This document shows positions 52,485 to 60,403 of a DNA stretch of 64,000 bases, one piece after another; the first letter of the stretch is position 1, and each line of letters opens with the position of its first letter. The stretch is from Chloroflexota bacterium (GTDB taxonomy: Bacteria > Chloroflexota > Dehalococcoidia > Lucifugimonadales > Lucifugimonadaceae). The translations under genes were made by a program, and so were the position numbers. Location: positions 62,001-126,000 of the forward strand of contig JAQBUH010000002.1 of NCBI GenBank assembly GCA_027624075.1, written 5' to 3'. The notes below the pieces were generated by a model. That model saw nothing but the letters and a program-made list of their open reading frames with translations, was not told the DNA's origin and did not search any database.

Positions 52485-53153
52485 ATGGCGAGGCGGCGAT
52501 TGAGTAATACCGTGAGCGCGGACCATACCGGCGTCACCGTGCTGTCAGCAGACGATCTTGAGCAGGCTGCGGCGCTCCTGCGGCTGGGCAACCTGGTTGC
52601 GTTTCCCACAGACACCTTCTTCGCACTCGGCGCAGTGCTGACCGGACCGGCAATTGCCGCGCTGTTCCAGGTCAAGCGGCGGATGACGGGCAACCCCGTG
52701 CCGGTCCTACTGTCGTCGGTCGAACAGGTTCCAGACGTAGCAGCCAGCTTCCCGCACCTGGCGGTAGCGCTCGCAGAGGCGTTCTGGCCTGGCCCGCTCA
52801 CACTGGTGCTGCCAGCGCGTGACGATGTGCCGGATGGAGTCACCGCGGGTACTGGGACTGTTGGCGTGAGGGTTCCCGATCACCAGCTTGCGAGGGAGTT
52901 GATATCCAGAGTCGGCGGACCCGTTACCGGCACGAGCGCAAACCTATCGGGTTCGCCGCCATGTAAGAGAGCCAGCGACGTGCTGACCCAGCTCGGCGAA
53001 CAAATTCGCGCCGTGATAGATGCTCCGTGCGGGGACCACAGCGCGCCGTCGACTGTCGTCGGCTTCTCAGGTGACGCGGGCCAGGAGATTCGTGTCATCC
53101 GGACGGGCGCGATCTCAGAAGCCGACCTTCGGAGGGTCATGGGCAGCGCCTGA
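52485..53153 (+). CDS. tsaC: Threonylcarbamoyl-AMP synthase (TsaC/Sua5/YrdC family)
   Basis: Makes threonylcarbamoyl-AMP for t6A formation on tRNA. Length 222, between TsaC and the longer Sua5. Family blocks are VAFPTDTFFALGAVLTGP near residue 38, FQVKRRMTGNPVPVLL near 61, AFWPGPLTLVLPA near 103 and GTVGVRVPDHQLARELI near 126, then GPVTGTSANLSGSP. The basic KRR serves ATP or product binding. A GTG ten codons into the frame (VSADHTG) is an alternative start. Confidence 0.93.
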   Translation: MARRRLSNTVSADHTGVTVLSADDLEQAAALLRLGNLVAFPTDTFFALGAVLTGPAIAALFQVKRRMTGNPVPVLLSSVEQVPDVAASFPHLAVALAEAFWPGPLTLVLPARDDVPDGVTAGTGTVGVRVPDHQLARELISRVGGPVTGTSANLSGSPPCKRASDVLTQLGEQIRAVIDAPCGDHSAPSTVVGFSGDAGQEIRVIRTGAISEADLRRVMGSA

Positions 53154-53289
53154 GGTCCTGGCCAGGATTGCCCACAGAGACGCAGGGTAATTTGCATCGC
53201 CAGCCATCCGAAGAGTCGCACAAAACCGTTACTATACCGACGCACTCGATCGACTCGCCGCCCGCTGGCGTCAACCGGACAACGAACGC

Positions 53290-54405
53290 TTGATCCCAAC
53301 TACAGATAACCTCAGACGGCAGTTACTGCCCGGCGTTGACTCATCCGCCGCCAAACTGTTGGAAGACGCGATCAAGGAGTTCATCTCAAAGAGAGAGCTG
53401 CCGCTATATCGCATGATGAGCTTCCAGCTTGGCTGGGTCGATGAGAACGGTGACCAGTCAACCATTCCCACTCGTCCGCGAGTCCACGGCCAGTTCGCCC
53501 TCTCGGTCGCGGATGCCATATCAACTGCTGGCACGAACTCCGTGGCAGCGGTTCTTCCATACACGGTCTCCCTCGAACTGCTGCATAACTTCACGCTGAT
53601 ACATGAGGACGTAGAAGACGGCAATACCGAGCACAACGGTCGCCCGTCTGTCTGGTGGACGTGGGGACCTGCGCAGGCAATCAACGCGGGCGACGGCATG
53701 CACGCTATGGCGCGCATGGCGCTGTTCGCTCTGACAGAGGCGGGCGAGCCGGTGGAGAGAGTCTCGGAGGCGGTGCGTGCGCTGGACCGCGCAACCGTGA
53801 TGCTGTGCGAGGGCGAGTACATCGATATTACGATGCAGGAGCAGCTTGGCCTCACTGTGCAGAAGTACACAGACATGGTCCGCTCCCGCTCAGGCGCCCT
53901 TTTTGGAGCCTCTGCGCAGATCGCGGCGCATGCGTCAGACAGGCCCGAACTGGCCGAAACTCTCTTCAAGTTCGGGCAACTGGCAGGCACGGCCAGGCAG
54001 ATCGCCGCGGACTACACGCTGTTCTGGGGAGGCGAGGAGCTCGACCCGGTTCAACACGGCAGACTGCTGACCAAGAAGAAGAGCCTGCCTGTTGCGCACG
54101 CCATTGAGACCGCCCCGCCGACGACCAAGAGGAAGCTTGGCGACATCTACGTGCAGCGCGTAATCGATCCTGCGAAGGCCGGTCAGATCACGGCGCTGCT
54201 TGAAGAGTCAGGCAGCCGCGAGTTCACGCTTGAGACGATAGACCGGCTTCTTGCCGATGCTAAAAGCTGCCTGAAAACCGTCAGTATTGACCAGGACGCC
54301 GGGGAGCGGCTTATGCAGTCCCTGATGGCTTTGTCAGGTTTCGGTCCGGCAGCTGAGGCTGGGCTGGCCGCCCAGAGTGCCAGACCAGAGCGCCAGAGAG
54401 GATAG
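53290..54405 (+). CDS. Polyprenyl synthetase family protein with altered Asp-rich motifs
   Basis: Trans-prenyltransferase fold of 371 residues, which should lengthen isoprenoid diphosphates for quinone or undecaprenyl carriers. The first Asp-rich motif, usually DD-x2-D, is HEDVEDGNTEHNGRPS at about 105-120, with Glu at the first position. The second, normally DD-x2-D, reads QIAADYTLFWGG near 237-248, keeping only one Asp; KKKSLPVAHA follows. Such changes may lower or alter activity, so product assignment is unsafe. TTG start at 53290. pgk begins 4 nt after its stop. Confidence 0.88.
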   Translation: MIPTTDNLRRQLLPGVDSSAAKLLEDAIKEFISKRELPLYRMMSFQLGWVDENGDQSTIPTRPRVHGQFALSVADAISTAGTNSVAAVLPYTVSLELLHNFTLIHEDVEDGNTEHNGRPSVWWTWGPAQAINAGDGMHAMARMALFALTEAGEPVERVSEAVRALDRATVMLCEGEYIDITMQEQLGLTVQKYTDMVRSRSGALFGASAQIAAHASDRPELAETLFKFGQLAGTARQIAADYTLFWGGEELDPVQHGRLLTKKKSLPVAHAIETAPPTTKRKLGDIYVQRVIDPAKAGQITALLEESGSREFTLETIDRLLADAKSCLKTVSIDQDAGERLMQSLMALSGFGPAAEAGLAAQSARPERQRG

Positions 54406-54408
54406 CGA

Positions 54409-55602
54409 ATGACCACTATGACGCTCCGTGATGTGGATGTGACCGGTAAGACCTGCCTGGTGCGTGTCGACTTCAACGTTCCGACTGAGCCGGGAACGGG
54501 GAGGATCACAGACGATTCGCGCATCCGCGCCGCGCTTCCAACCATCCACTACCTTCAGTCAAAAAATGCCCGCGTCGTGCTCTGCTCGCACAATGGCAGG
54601 CCGAACGGCAAAGTCGTCGAAGAGCTTCGCATGACCGCGGTCAGAGAGCGGGCCGCAGACTGGTTCGGGACCACAGTCGTTGACGCTGGTCTTCCGGGAG
54701 ACGGCCCTGCGGCCGGCCCAAACCCTGCTCTCGTGATCGGAAACCTCAAGCCGGGCGGCATTGCAATGCTTGAGAACCTGCGGTTCAACCCTGGAGAAGA
54801 GGCGAACGACCCTGCTTTTGCACAGGCGCTGGCCTCCCTTGCGGATATCTATATCAACGACGCTTTCGGCGCCGCCCACCGTGCGCACGCATCCACGGTG
54901 GGGGTGGCGGAGTATCTTCCGGCAGTCGCGGGCTACCTCATGGAGCGGGAGCTCAAGATGCTCACCCGTGCGCTGGAGTCTGCGGAGCGTCCGGCGGTCG
55001 CCATCATCGGGGGGGCGAAGGTCACGGACAAGATCCACGTGCTTGCAAACCTCGCAAAACGGGTGGACACCGTCCTTATCGGTGGCGGAATGGTCGCCGC
55101 GTTCCTGAAGGCCCAGGGGCACGGGCCGGGCGTTGCGAAGATCAGCGACGATGATGTGCACACGGCAGGCCAACTGCTCTTCTCGAGCGACGCCAGCATC
55201 ATGACGCCTATCGACGTCGTCGTGGCCCGGGAGTTCAGAGAACACTCGACGCCCCGTATTGTGGATATCACGGCGGTGCCTGATGACTGTCTGGTGCTCG
55301 ACATCGGCCCGAAGACCAGGGCCAGCTATGCAGACGAGATCATCGACGCAAAGAAGATCATCTGGAACGGACCGATGGGCGTGGTCGAATGGCCCGCATT
55401 TGCAGAAGGCACGCGCTCAGTTGCGCGTGCCGTTGCCGCCGCGCCTGACGCCTTCAAGCTGGTTGGCGGCGGGTCCACCGTGGCGGTTATCGAAGAAATG
55501 CAACTGCGCTCCGAGATCACCCACGTCTCGACTGGCGGCGGAGCGTCGCTCGAGTTCCTTGAAGGCAAGGTCCTCCCCGGCGTGGCCGCCCTCGACGCGT
55601 GA
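54409..55602 (+). CDS. pgk: Phosphoglycerate kinase
   Basis: Glycolytic and gluconeogenic kinase of 397 residues. N-terminal VDFNVPTEPGTGRITDDSRIRAALP and HNGRPNGK, the IINDAFGAAHRAHASTVGV-like segment YINDAFGAAHRAHASTVG near residue 150, the hinge AIIGGAKVTDKIHVL near 200, and the ATP loop KLVGGGSTVAVIEEM near 355 are all present. The start ATG 54409 has GAGGA upstream and follows the polyprenyl synthase by 3 nt. tpiA follows. Confidence 0.98.
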   Translation: MTTMTLRDVDVTGKTCLVRVDFNVPTEPGTGRITDDSRIRAALPTIHYLQSKNARVVLCSHNGRPNGKVVEELRMTAVRERAADWFGTTVVDAGLPGDGPAAGPNPALVIGNLKPGGIAMLENLRFNPGEEANDPAFAQALASLADIYINDAFGAAHRAHASTVGVAEYLPAVAGYLMERELKMLTRALESAERPAVAIIGGAKVTDKIHVLANLAKRVDTVLIGGGMVAAFLKAQGHGPGVAKISDDDVHTAGQLLFSSDASIMTPIDVVVAREFREHSTPRIVDITAVPDDCLVLDIGPKTRASYADEIIDAKKIIWNGPMGVVEWPAFAEGTRSVARAVAAAPDAFKLVGGGSTVAVIEEMQLRSEITHVSTGGGASLEFLEGKVLPGVAALDA

Positions 55603-55688
55603 CCTGCTAGAGGTACGCAAATTGCCCCTGCACTCCGTGACACGAGCCGCGAAGCCGCTAATCAGACGATGCAAACCCTGGAGAAGAT

Positions 55689-56465
55689 ATGAGCAGCAGT
55701 AGAAGGCCGATGATCGCCGGGAACTGGAAGATGAACACCACGCCTGCCGATGGGCGGGAGCTGGCAGCGGCGATCGCCTCAGGGTCAGCTGCTTACGGCG
55801 GAGTTGATGTTGTCATTTGCCCACCTTTCACTGGCATCGCAAGTGCCGCCGACGCCGTTTCCGGAACCAACGTGCAGGTCGGCGCGCAGAACATGTCGGC
55901 TGAAGAGTCCGGAGCATACACAGGCGAGGTCTCGGCCTCGATGCTGCGCGGGCTGGTGAGTTACGTGATCGCCGGCCACTCCGAGCGCCGCGGCCTCTAC
56001 TGCGAGACCGATGCCGCCGTCGCAGCCAAGGCGACGGCAGCTCACTCCGCCGGATTCGTGCCTATCGTGTGCGTTGGCGAAAACCTGGAGACGCGAAAGC
56101 GCGGTGACGCGGTGAGCACAGTCCGGTCTCAACTACGAGCCAGTCTCTCCGGGTACACCGGCTGGGACTCTCTCGTCGTGGCGTACGAACCGGTCTGGGC
56201 AATTGGCACCGGCGAGGCGGCGTCACCTCAGCAGGCGCAGGAGATCATCGGCGAGCTCAGGGAAGAGCTTGTGGCGCTGGCGGGAGAGAAAGCAGCCGCT
56301 GGAATACGGATCCTCTACGGTGGCAGCGTCAACTCACGCAACATCGGACCATTCGTCGACAGGCCGGATATCGACGGCGCGCTGGTTGGAGGAGCGAGCC
56401 TGCAGGCCGATGAGTTCGTGCGTATCGTCGAGATGACGGCGCGACTGCTCGAAAACCCTGCCTGA
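55689..56465 (+). CDS. tpiA: Triosephosphate isomerase
   Basis: Interconverts the two triose phosphates. Length 258. Opening RRPMIAGNWKMNTTP with the catalytic Asn and Lys; the catalytic His in VIAGHSERRGLYCETDA near residue 96; the catalytic Glu in AYEPVWAIGTGEAAS near 168; and the phosphate loop YGGSVNSRNIGPF near 210. It follows pgk after 86 nt on the same strand. Confidence 0.98.
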   Translation: MSSSRRPMIAGNWKMNTTPADGRELAAAIASGSAAYGGVDVVICPPFTGIASAADAVSGTNVQVGAQNMSAEESGAYTGEVSASMLRGLVSYVIAGHSERRGLYCETDAAVAAKATAAHSAGFVPIVCVGENLETRKRGDAVSTVRSQLRASLSGYTGWDSLVVAYEPVWAIGTGEAASPQQAQEIIGELREELVALAGEKAAAGIRILYGGSVNSRNIGPFVDRPDIDGALVGGASLQADEFVRIVEMTARLLENPA

Positions 56466-56484
56466 AGAACAACGGCTCATACGG

Positions 56485-57450
56485 GTGCCTTCCTCAACTG
56501 ATCTGCCTGGCCCGATTGGCCCAATTGGCCCGGCTGGCGAAAAAAAGCTGGTCGCAATAGTCGGCGCCACCGCGTCCGGCAAGAGCGACGCCGCTGTGCT
56601 GATCGCACAGCGCTTCAACGGCGAGGTCGTAAACGCCGACTCACGCCTTTTCTATCGCGGGATGGAGATCGGTACAGCGTCTCCGCCGGAGGAGACGCTT
56701 AACGCGGCGCCGCACCACCTTGTCGGGTTCCTGCGCCCGGACGACCCGTTCAACCTCGCCCAGTACCTGTTGTCTGCGACCGCGGCTATCTCCGGTATTC
56801 ACTCCCGCGGCAGATTGCCGGTGGTCGCAGGCGGCACGGGCCAGTACGTGTGGGGGCTCCTGCAGGGCTGGCAGGTGCCGGAGGCGCCGCCTGACGCCGA
56901 ACTGCGGGCAATGCTTGAACAGGAACTTGAGCAACTGGGTGTGGCCGCTTTATATGCCCGGCTTGAGGCGCTCGACCCTGACGTGGCGTCTGCCACAGAC
57001 CGCAATAACCACAGGAGGTTGATCCGTGCGATAGAGCGCCTGTCCGCCGGAGCCACACGCGGCAACAGAGAGGCGAAAGACCCCGGTTACAACTCCATCG
57101 TGCTCGGACTTTTCGTCGAGCGGGCAGAGCTGCACCGGAGAATCGAGGTTCGCATTGACCGGATGCTGTCTGCCGGATGGATAGAAGAGGTGCGGCGGCT
57201 CATCAGCAGCGGGGTCGATCTCGCCTCACCCGCTATCTCGGCGATCGGATACAGGGAGATCGCAGCCTCATTACGAGGCGAAATAACGCCAGACGAGGCG
57301 CGGGAACGTACAATTCACGCTACCAACAGGTTGGTGCGCCACCAGAACAACTGGTTCAAGCGGACCGACCCCCGTATCGCCTGGATTGACGTGACAGATG
57401 GCAACCTGGAACGTGTGTTGGAGCCAGTAAGTCAATGGCTCCATGAGTGA
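56485..57450 (+). CDS. miaA: tRNA dimethylallyltransferase
   Basis: Adds the dimethylallyl group to A37 of tRNAs reading UNN codons. Length 321. The P-loop GATASGKSDAAVLIAQRF is near residue 26, NADSRLFYRGMEIGTASP near 49, VAGGTGQYVWGLLQGW near 112, and DRNNHRRLIRAIER near 170. A GTG at 56485 is the likely start; the first 20 residues, PGPIGPIGPAG, are a short collagen-like repeat from a 9-nt tandem duplication. tpiA ends 19 nt upstream. Confidence 0.96.
   Translation: MPSSTDLPGPIGPIGPAGEKKLVAIVGATASGKSDAAVLIAQRFNGEVVNADSRLFYRGMEIGTASPPEETLNAAPHHLVGFLRPDDPFNLAQYLLSATAAISGIHSRGRLPVVAGGTGQYVWGLLQGWQVPEAPPDAELRAMLEQELEQLGVAALYARLEALDPDVASATDRNNHRRLIRAIERLSAGATRGNREAKDPGYNSIVLGLFVERAELHRRIEVRIDRMLSAGWIEEVRRLISSGVDLASPAISAIGYREIAASLRGEITPDEARERTIHATNRLVRHQNNWFKRTDPRIAWIDVTDGNLERVLEPVSQWLHE
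56509..56538 (+). repeat. 9-nt tandem repeat, miaA N-terminus
   Basis: Three units, GGCCCGATT, GGCCCAATT, GGCCCGGCT, followed by GGC, at 56509-56538. They encode Gly-Pro-Ile, Gly-Pro-Ile, Gly-Pro-Ala, Gly, ahead of the conserved MiaA fold. Confidence 0.85.
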
Positions 57451-57547
57451 GCCGCCTCCGCCGGGATTTACTCCCTGCCTGTCCCACCCGCCGCAGGGTC
57501 ATCGCCAACAAGCTGACCGAGTAGTTCTCGAAGATTTGGACAAGAAG

Positions 57548-58420
57548 ATGCCGATTCCGTTCGCCAAGCTGCATGCGGCAGGCAACGACTACATAGCTAT
57601 CGACGGTCGAGGCCTGGACCGCGACTGGGGTCAGCTTTCGCTGGAGATGAGCAAGCTCGCATTCGGAGTCGGCTCGGATGGCATTGTGCTGGTCCAGGAG
57701 CCGCGGGAACAGGCTGCGGCGAATGGGGCGCAGGTCCGCATGCGCGTCTACAACCCGGACGGCTCCGAGGCCGAGATGAGCGGAAACGGCATCAGGCTTT
57801 TCTCGAAGTTCGTCATCGACCGCAAGATCGCTTTGCCGGGACCGGGCGGGCTGATGGTCGAGACAGGCGGCGGCATCCGCACAGTCGTGCCTGCGATGGA
57901 CGATGGAAAGATGGTTGCCGCAAGAGTGGCGATGGGCGTGCCGCAGTTCGAGCCGGCGAATATCCCGGTAGATGTCTCGTCGCTCGGAGGAGCCAGCCGC
58001 GTCTACGACTTTCCCCTTGAAGTAGGCGGCCGCACGCTCAAGATCACATGTCTGTCCGTCGGCAACCCGCACGCCGTGGCGTTCCCTGACGAGCCGGTTG
58101 AAAAATTTCCGCTGCTGGAGGTCGGGCCGCTTGTCGAGAGCCATCCCATGTTCCCGAACCGGATTAACTTCGAGATCGTGAACGTGCTCTCGCGTTCACG
58201 GATAAGGGCCCGCATCTTTGAACGCGGGGCGGGGGAGACGCTATCGTCAGGCACAGGCAGCACGGCGGCTGCGACGGCGGCGCGGGAGCACGGATTAGTG
58301 GATGACGAGGTGGAGGTTGTGGTCGATGGCGGCTTGCTGAAGATCTCGTGGGATAAGACCGGCGAGGCGTTCCTGGAAGGTCCCGCAGTCGAGGTGTTCG
58401 AGGGTGTCTGGCCGGGTTAG
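57548..58420 (+). CDS. dapF: Diaminopimelate epimerase homologue, both active-site Cys replaced by Ser
   Basis: DapF-fold protein of 290 residues from ATG 57548. Overall the family pattern is intact: FAKLHAAGNDYIAIDG, YNPDGSEAEMSGNGIRLFSKF, LSVGNPHAVAF, NRINFEIV, ERGAGETLSSGTGSTA. The two catalytic cysteines of the canonical CGNG and ACGTG motifs are Ser here: Ser78 (codon at 57779-57781) and Ser234 (codon at 58247-58249). DapF needs these as a base/acid pair, so the reaction may be slow, changed or lost. The upstream extension of the open frame to 57443 overlaps miaA. A DapL-type aminotransferase gene is about 730 nt downstream. Confidence 0.9.
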   Translation: MPIPFAKLHAAGNDYIAIDGRGLDRDWGQLSLEMSKLAFGVGSDGIVLVQEPREQAAANGAQVRMRVYNPDGSEAEMSGNGIRLFSKFVIDRKIALPGPGGLMVETGGGIRTVVPAMDDGKMVAARVAMGVPQFEPANIPVDVSSLGGASRVYDFPLEVGGRTLKITCLSVGNPHAVAFPDEPVEKFPLLEVGPLVESHPMFPNRINFEIVNVLSRSRIRARIFERGAGETLSSGTGSTAAATAAREHGLVDDEVEVVVDGGLLKISWDKTGEAFLEGPAVEVFEGVWPG

Positions 58421-58499
58421 GCTTCGCACATGACCGGCGCATTCAGCCATGGCGGACTGGGCGAACCGGGCAGGCCAGTCCGGAAATACGGAGCTGACG

Positions 58500-59000
58500 C
58501 TAGTTCAGGCTCTCGATCAGACCCATGCACTCCGATAGCTGCACCTCGCAGAGCACCACGAGGTTGCCTGCGATGGCGTATGCGCCGTAGCTCGTCCGGG
58601 TGGCGCTGATGCCGCCCACCGCAAATGGCGCAGGTTTACCCCGCCCCGTCGCAACGTCAGCAGGGCCGGCGCCGTCTGCGACCGCAGAGTGGTGAGATGG
58701 ATAGACCCTGATCTCGACGTCCCGCTGCTTGTAGAAGCCGTACCACGCGCTGACCGCGTTCGGCAGTGACTCGGCGGACAACTCTCTCGACTGCTTCCAC
58801 CCAGCGGCGATCAATTGATCGAGAGTGAAGGTGCTGTCCGGGTTGAGAACGGTGACCGGGTCTATCTGCGCGCCACCGGATGGAGATGCGGAGTCGTTAA
58901 GAGGTCCGGCGGCTTCAGGGGATTCCCCTGAGCCGCACGCGAACACTGCCGTAAAGATCAGCATAGCGGAGAATGTCGATAGAACTCGCACAGTGCTCAT
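58500..59000 (-). CDS. Small predicted lipoprotein
   Basis: 166 residues from ATG 59000, starting MSTVRVLSTFSAMLIFTAVFAC with a lipobox Cys22. The mature part has a single domain with FTLDQLIAAGWKQSRELS, SAWYGFYKQRDVEIRVYPS and a C-terminal IAGNLVVLCEVQLSECMGLIE with two cysteines that could be bonded. The family is not recognised. The open frame extends upstream to 59849, across the divergent dapL, so only the part after 59000 is likely coding. Convergent with dapF. Confidence 0.72.
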   Translation of the reverse strand: MSTVRVLSTFSAMLIFTAVFACGSGESPEAAGPLNDSASPSGGAQIDPVTVLNPDSTFTLDQLIAAGWKQSRELSAESLPNAVSAWYGFYKQRDVEIRVYPSHHSAVADGAGPADVATGRGKPAPFAVGGISATRTSYGAYAIAGNLVVLCEVQLSECMGLIESLN

Positions 59001-59147
59001 GAGGAGACGATTATAGACCGGCAGGCGGACGGAGCCGGCGCTCAAGTGCAGGTACACTATCGACCCGCGAATTGAACAAACTCCGCCACGTCTGACACCA
59101 CACAATCCATAGTCAACGGGTCCGCCGCGAGAACGCGAGAAAAAAAC

Positions 59148-60311
59148 ATGAAATTTGCCAGGAGAGTCGAAGAGCTTCCCCCGTACCTGTTTGTCGGCAT
59201 CTCGCGCGCCATCGCCGCAAAAAAAGCGCAGGGGATAGACGTCATCTCGTTCGGCATAGGCGACCCGGATATTCCAACGCCGGACGCCGTTCTCGACAGG
59301 CTGGAGCGTGCGCTCAGGAAGCCCGCGCATCACCGCTATCCGGAGTCTGAAGGACTGCCAGAGTTTCGTCAGGCGGTCGCCGGGTTCTACCGCCGGCGGT
59401 TCGGCGTTGAGCTCGATCCCGCGACCGAAGTGATCAACCTGATCGGCGCAAAGGAAGGCATAGCACACGCCTCTCTCTGCTTTATCGACCCCGGCGACAT
59501 AGCGCTCGTGCCGGATCCCGCTTATCCGGTGTATCAGATCGGGACCATGTTCGCGGGCGGTACCAGCCACTTTATTCCTCTCAAGGCCGAAAACGGCTGG
59601 CTGCCAAAGCTGGACGACATCCCAACAGATGTCGCGCGTGCGGCAAAGGTCCTGTGGCTGAACTACCCGAACAACCCTACTGGCGCGACTGCGACGCTCG
59701 AATTCTTCAACGAGGCGGTGCGCTTTGCGAAAGAGTTCGACATCGCGCTGCTTCACGACGCCTGTTACACCGAGGTGACCTATGACGGATACGTCGCGCC
59801 TTCCATGATGCAGGCCGAGGGTGCGCGGGATGTCGCGATGGAGTTCCACAGCCTCTCCAAGACCGCAAACATGACCGGCTGGCGAGTCGGGATGGCGGTC
59901 GGGAATTCCGAAATGGTCAACGCCCTGATGCGGGTCAAGTCCAACATCGACTCTGGGCTCTCACAGGCTGTGCAGGAGATGGGGATCGAGGCGCTCGACC
60001 TGGATCCTGAGTGGATTCGCCGGAACAACGAGGTCTACCGCAAGCGCAGAGACCGCGTCGTGGCGATCCTGAACGAGATCGGGATTGACGCCGTTGCGCC
60101 GAAGGCAGGACTCTACATCTGGGTGCCAACACCTGATGGCTACACCTCAGCCGGATTCGCCCAGAAGCTGCTGGACGAACGGGAGGTGGTGGTGACTCCA
60201 GGCAACGGCTACGGCCCTGCCGGCGAAGGCTACATTCGCCTGTCTTTGACCACTCCTGATGACCTGATCGACGAAGGCATTCGCCGCCTGAGTGGCTTCA
60301 AGCTCCGTTAG
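59148..60311 (+). CDS. dapL: LL-diaminopimelate aminotransferase (DapL-type)
   Basis: Class I PLP aminotransferase of 387 residues matching the DapL group, which converts tetrahydrodipicolinate directly to LL-DAP. Opening KFARRVEELPPYLFVGISR, then ISFGIGDPDIPTP near residue 38, the HHRYPESEGLPEFR segment near 63, NYPNNPTGATA near 170, and the PLP lysine in HSLSKTANMTGWRVGMAVG near 240. It is the plausible source of LL-DAP for the neighbouring DapF homologue. A substrate role as another aspartate-type transaminase cannot be ruled out. Confidence 0.88.
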   Translation: MKFARRVEELPPYLFVGISRAIAAKKAQGIDVISFGIGDPDIPTPDAVLDRLERALRKPAHHRYPESEGLPEFRQAVAGFYRRRFGVELDPATEVINLIGAKEGIAHASLCFIDPGDIALVPDPAYPVYQIGTMFAGGTSHFIPLKAENGWLPKLDDIPTDVARAAKVLWLNYPNNPTGATATLEFFNEAVRFAKEFDIALLHDACYTEVTYDGYVAPSMMQAEGARDVAMEFHSLSKTANMTGWRVGMAVGNSEMVNALMRVKSNIDSGLSQAVQEMGIEALDLDPEWIRRNNEVYRKRRDRVVAILNEIGIDAVAPKAGLYIWVPTPDGYTSAGFAQKLLDEREVVVTPGNGYGPAGEGYIRLSLTTPDDLIDEGIRRLSGFKLR

Positions 60312-60403
60312 TGGCGCCACACAGGGGCAGCGTATAGTCCTGCCGGAGTGACCGGAGTGTCAGTTGGTCGAAATCCCCCTTTAGCCGAACAGTAGTCCAG
60401 CAG

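Noticed and set aside
58500-59849. A long 449-codon minus-strand frame covering dapL and the lipoprotein
   Set aside because: The part beyond 59000 is antisense to the well-conserved dapL frame; only the lipoprotein section after an ATG at 59000 shows a protein pattern.
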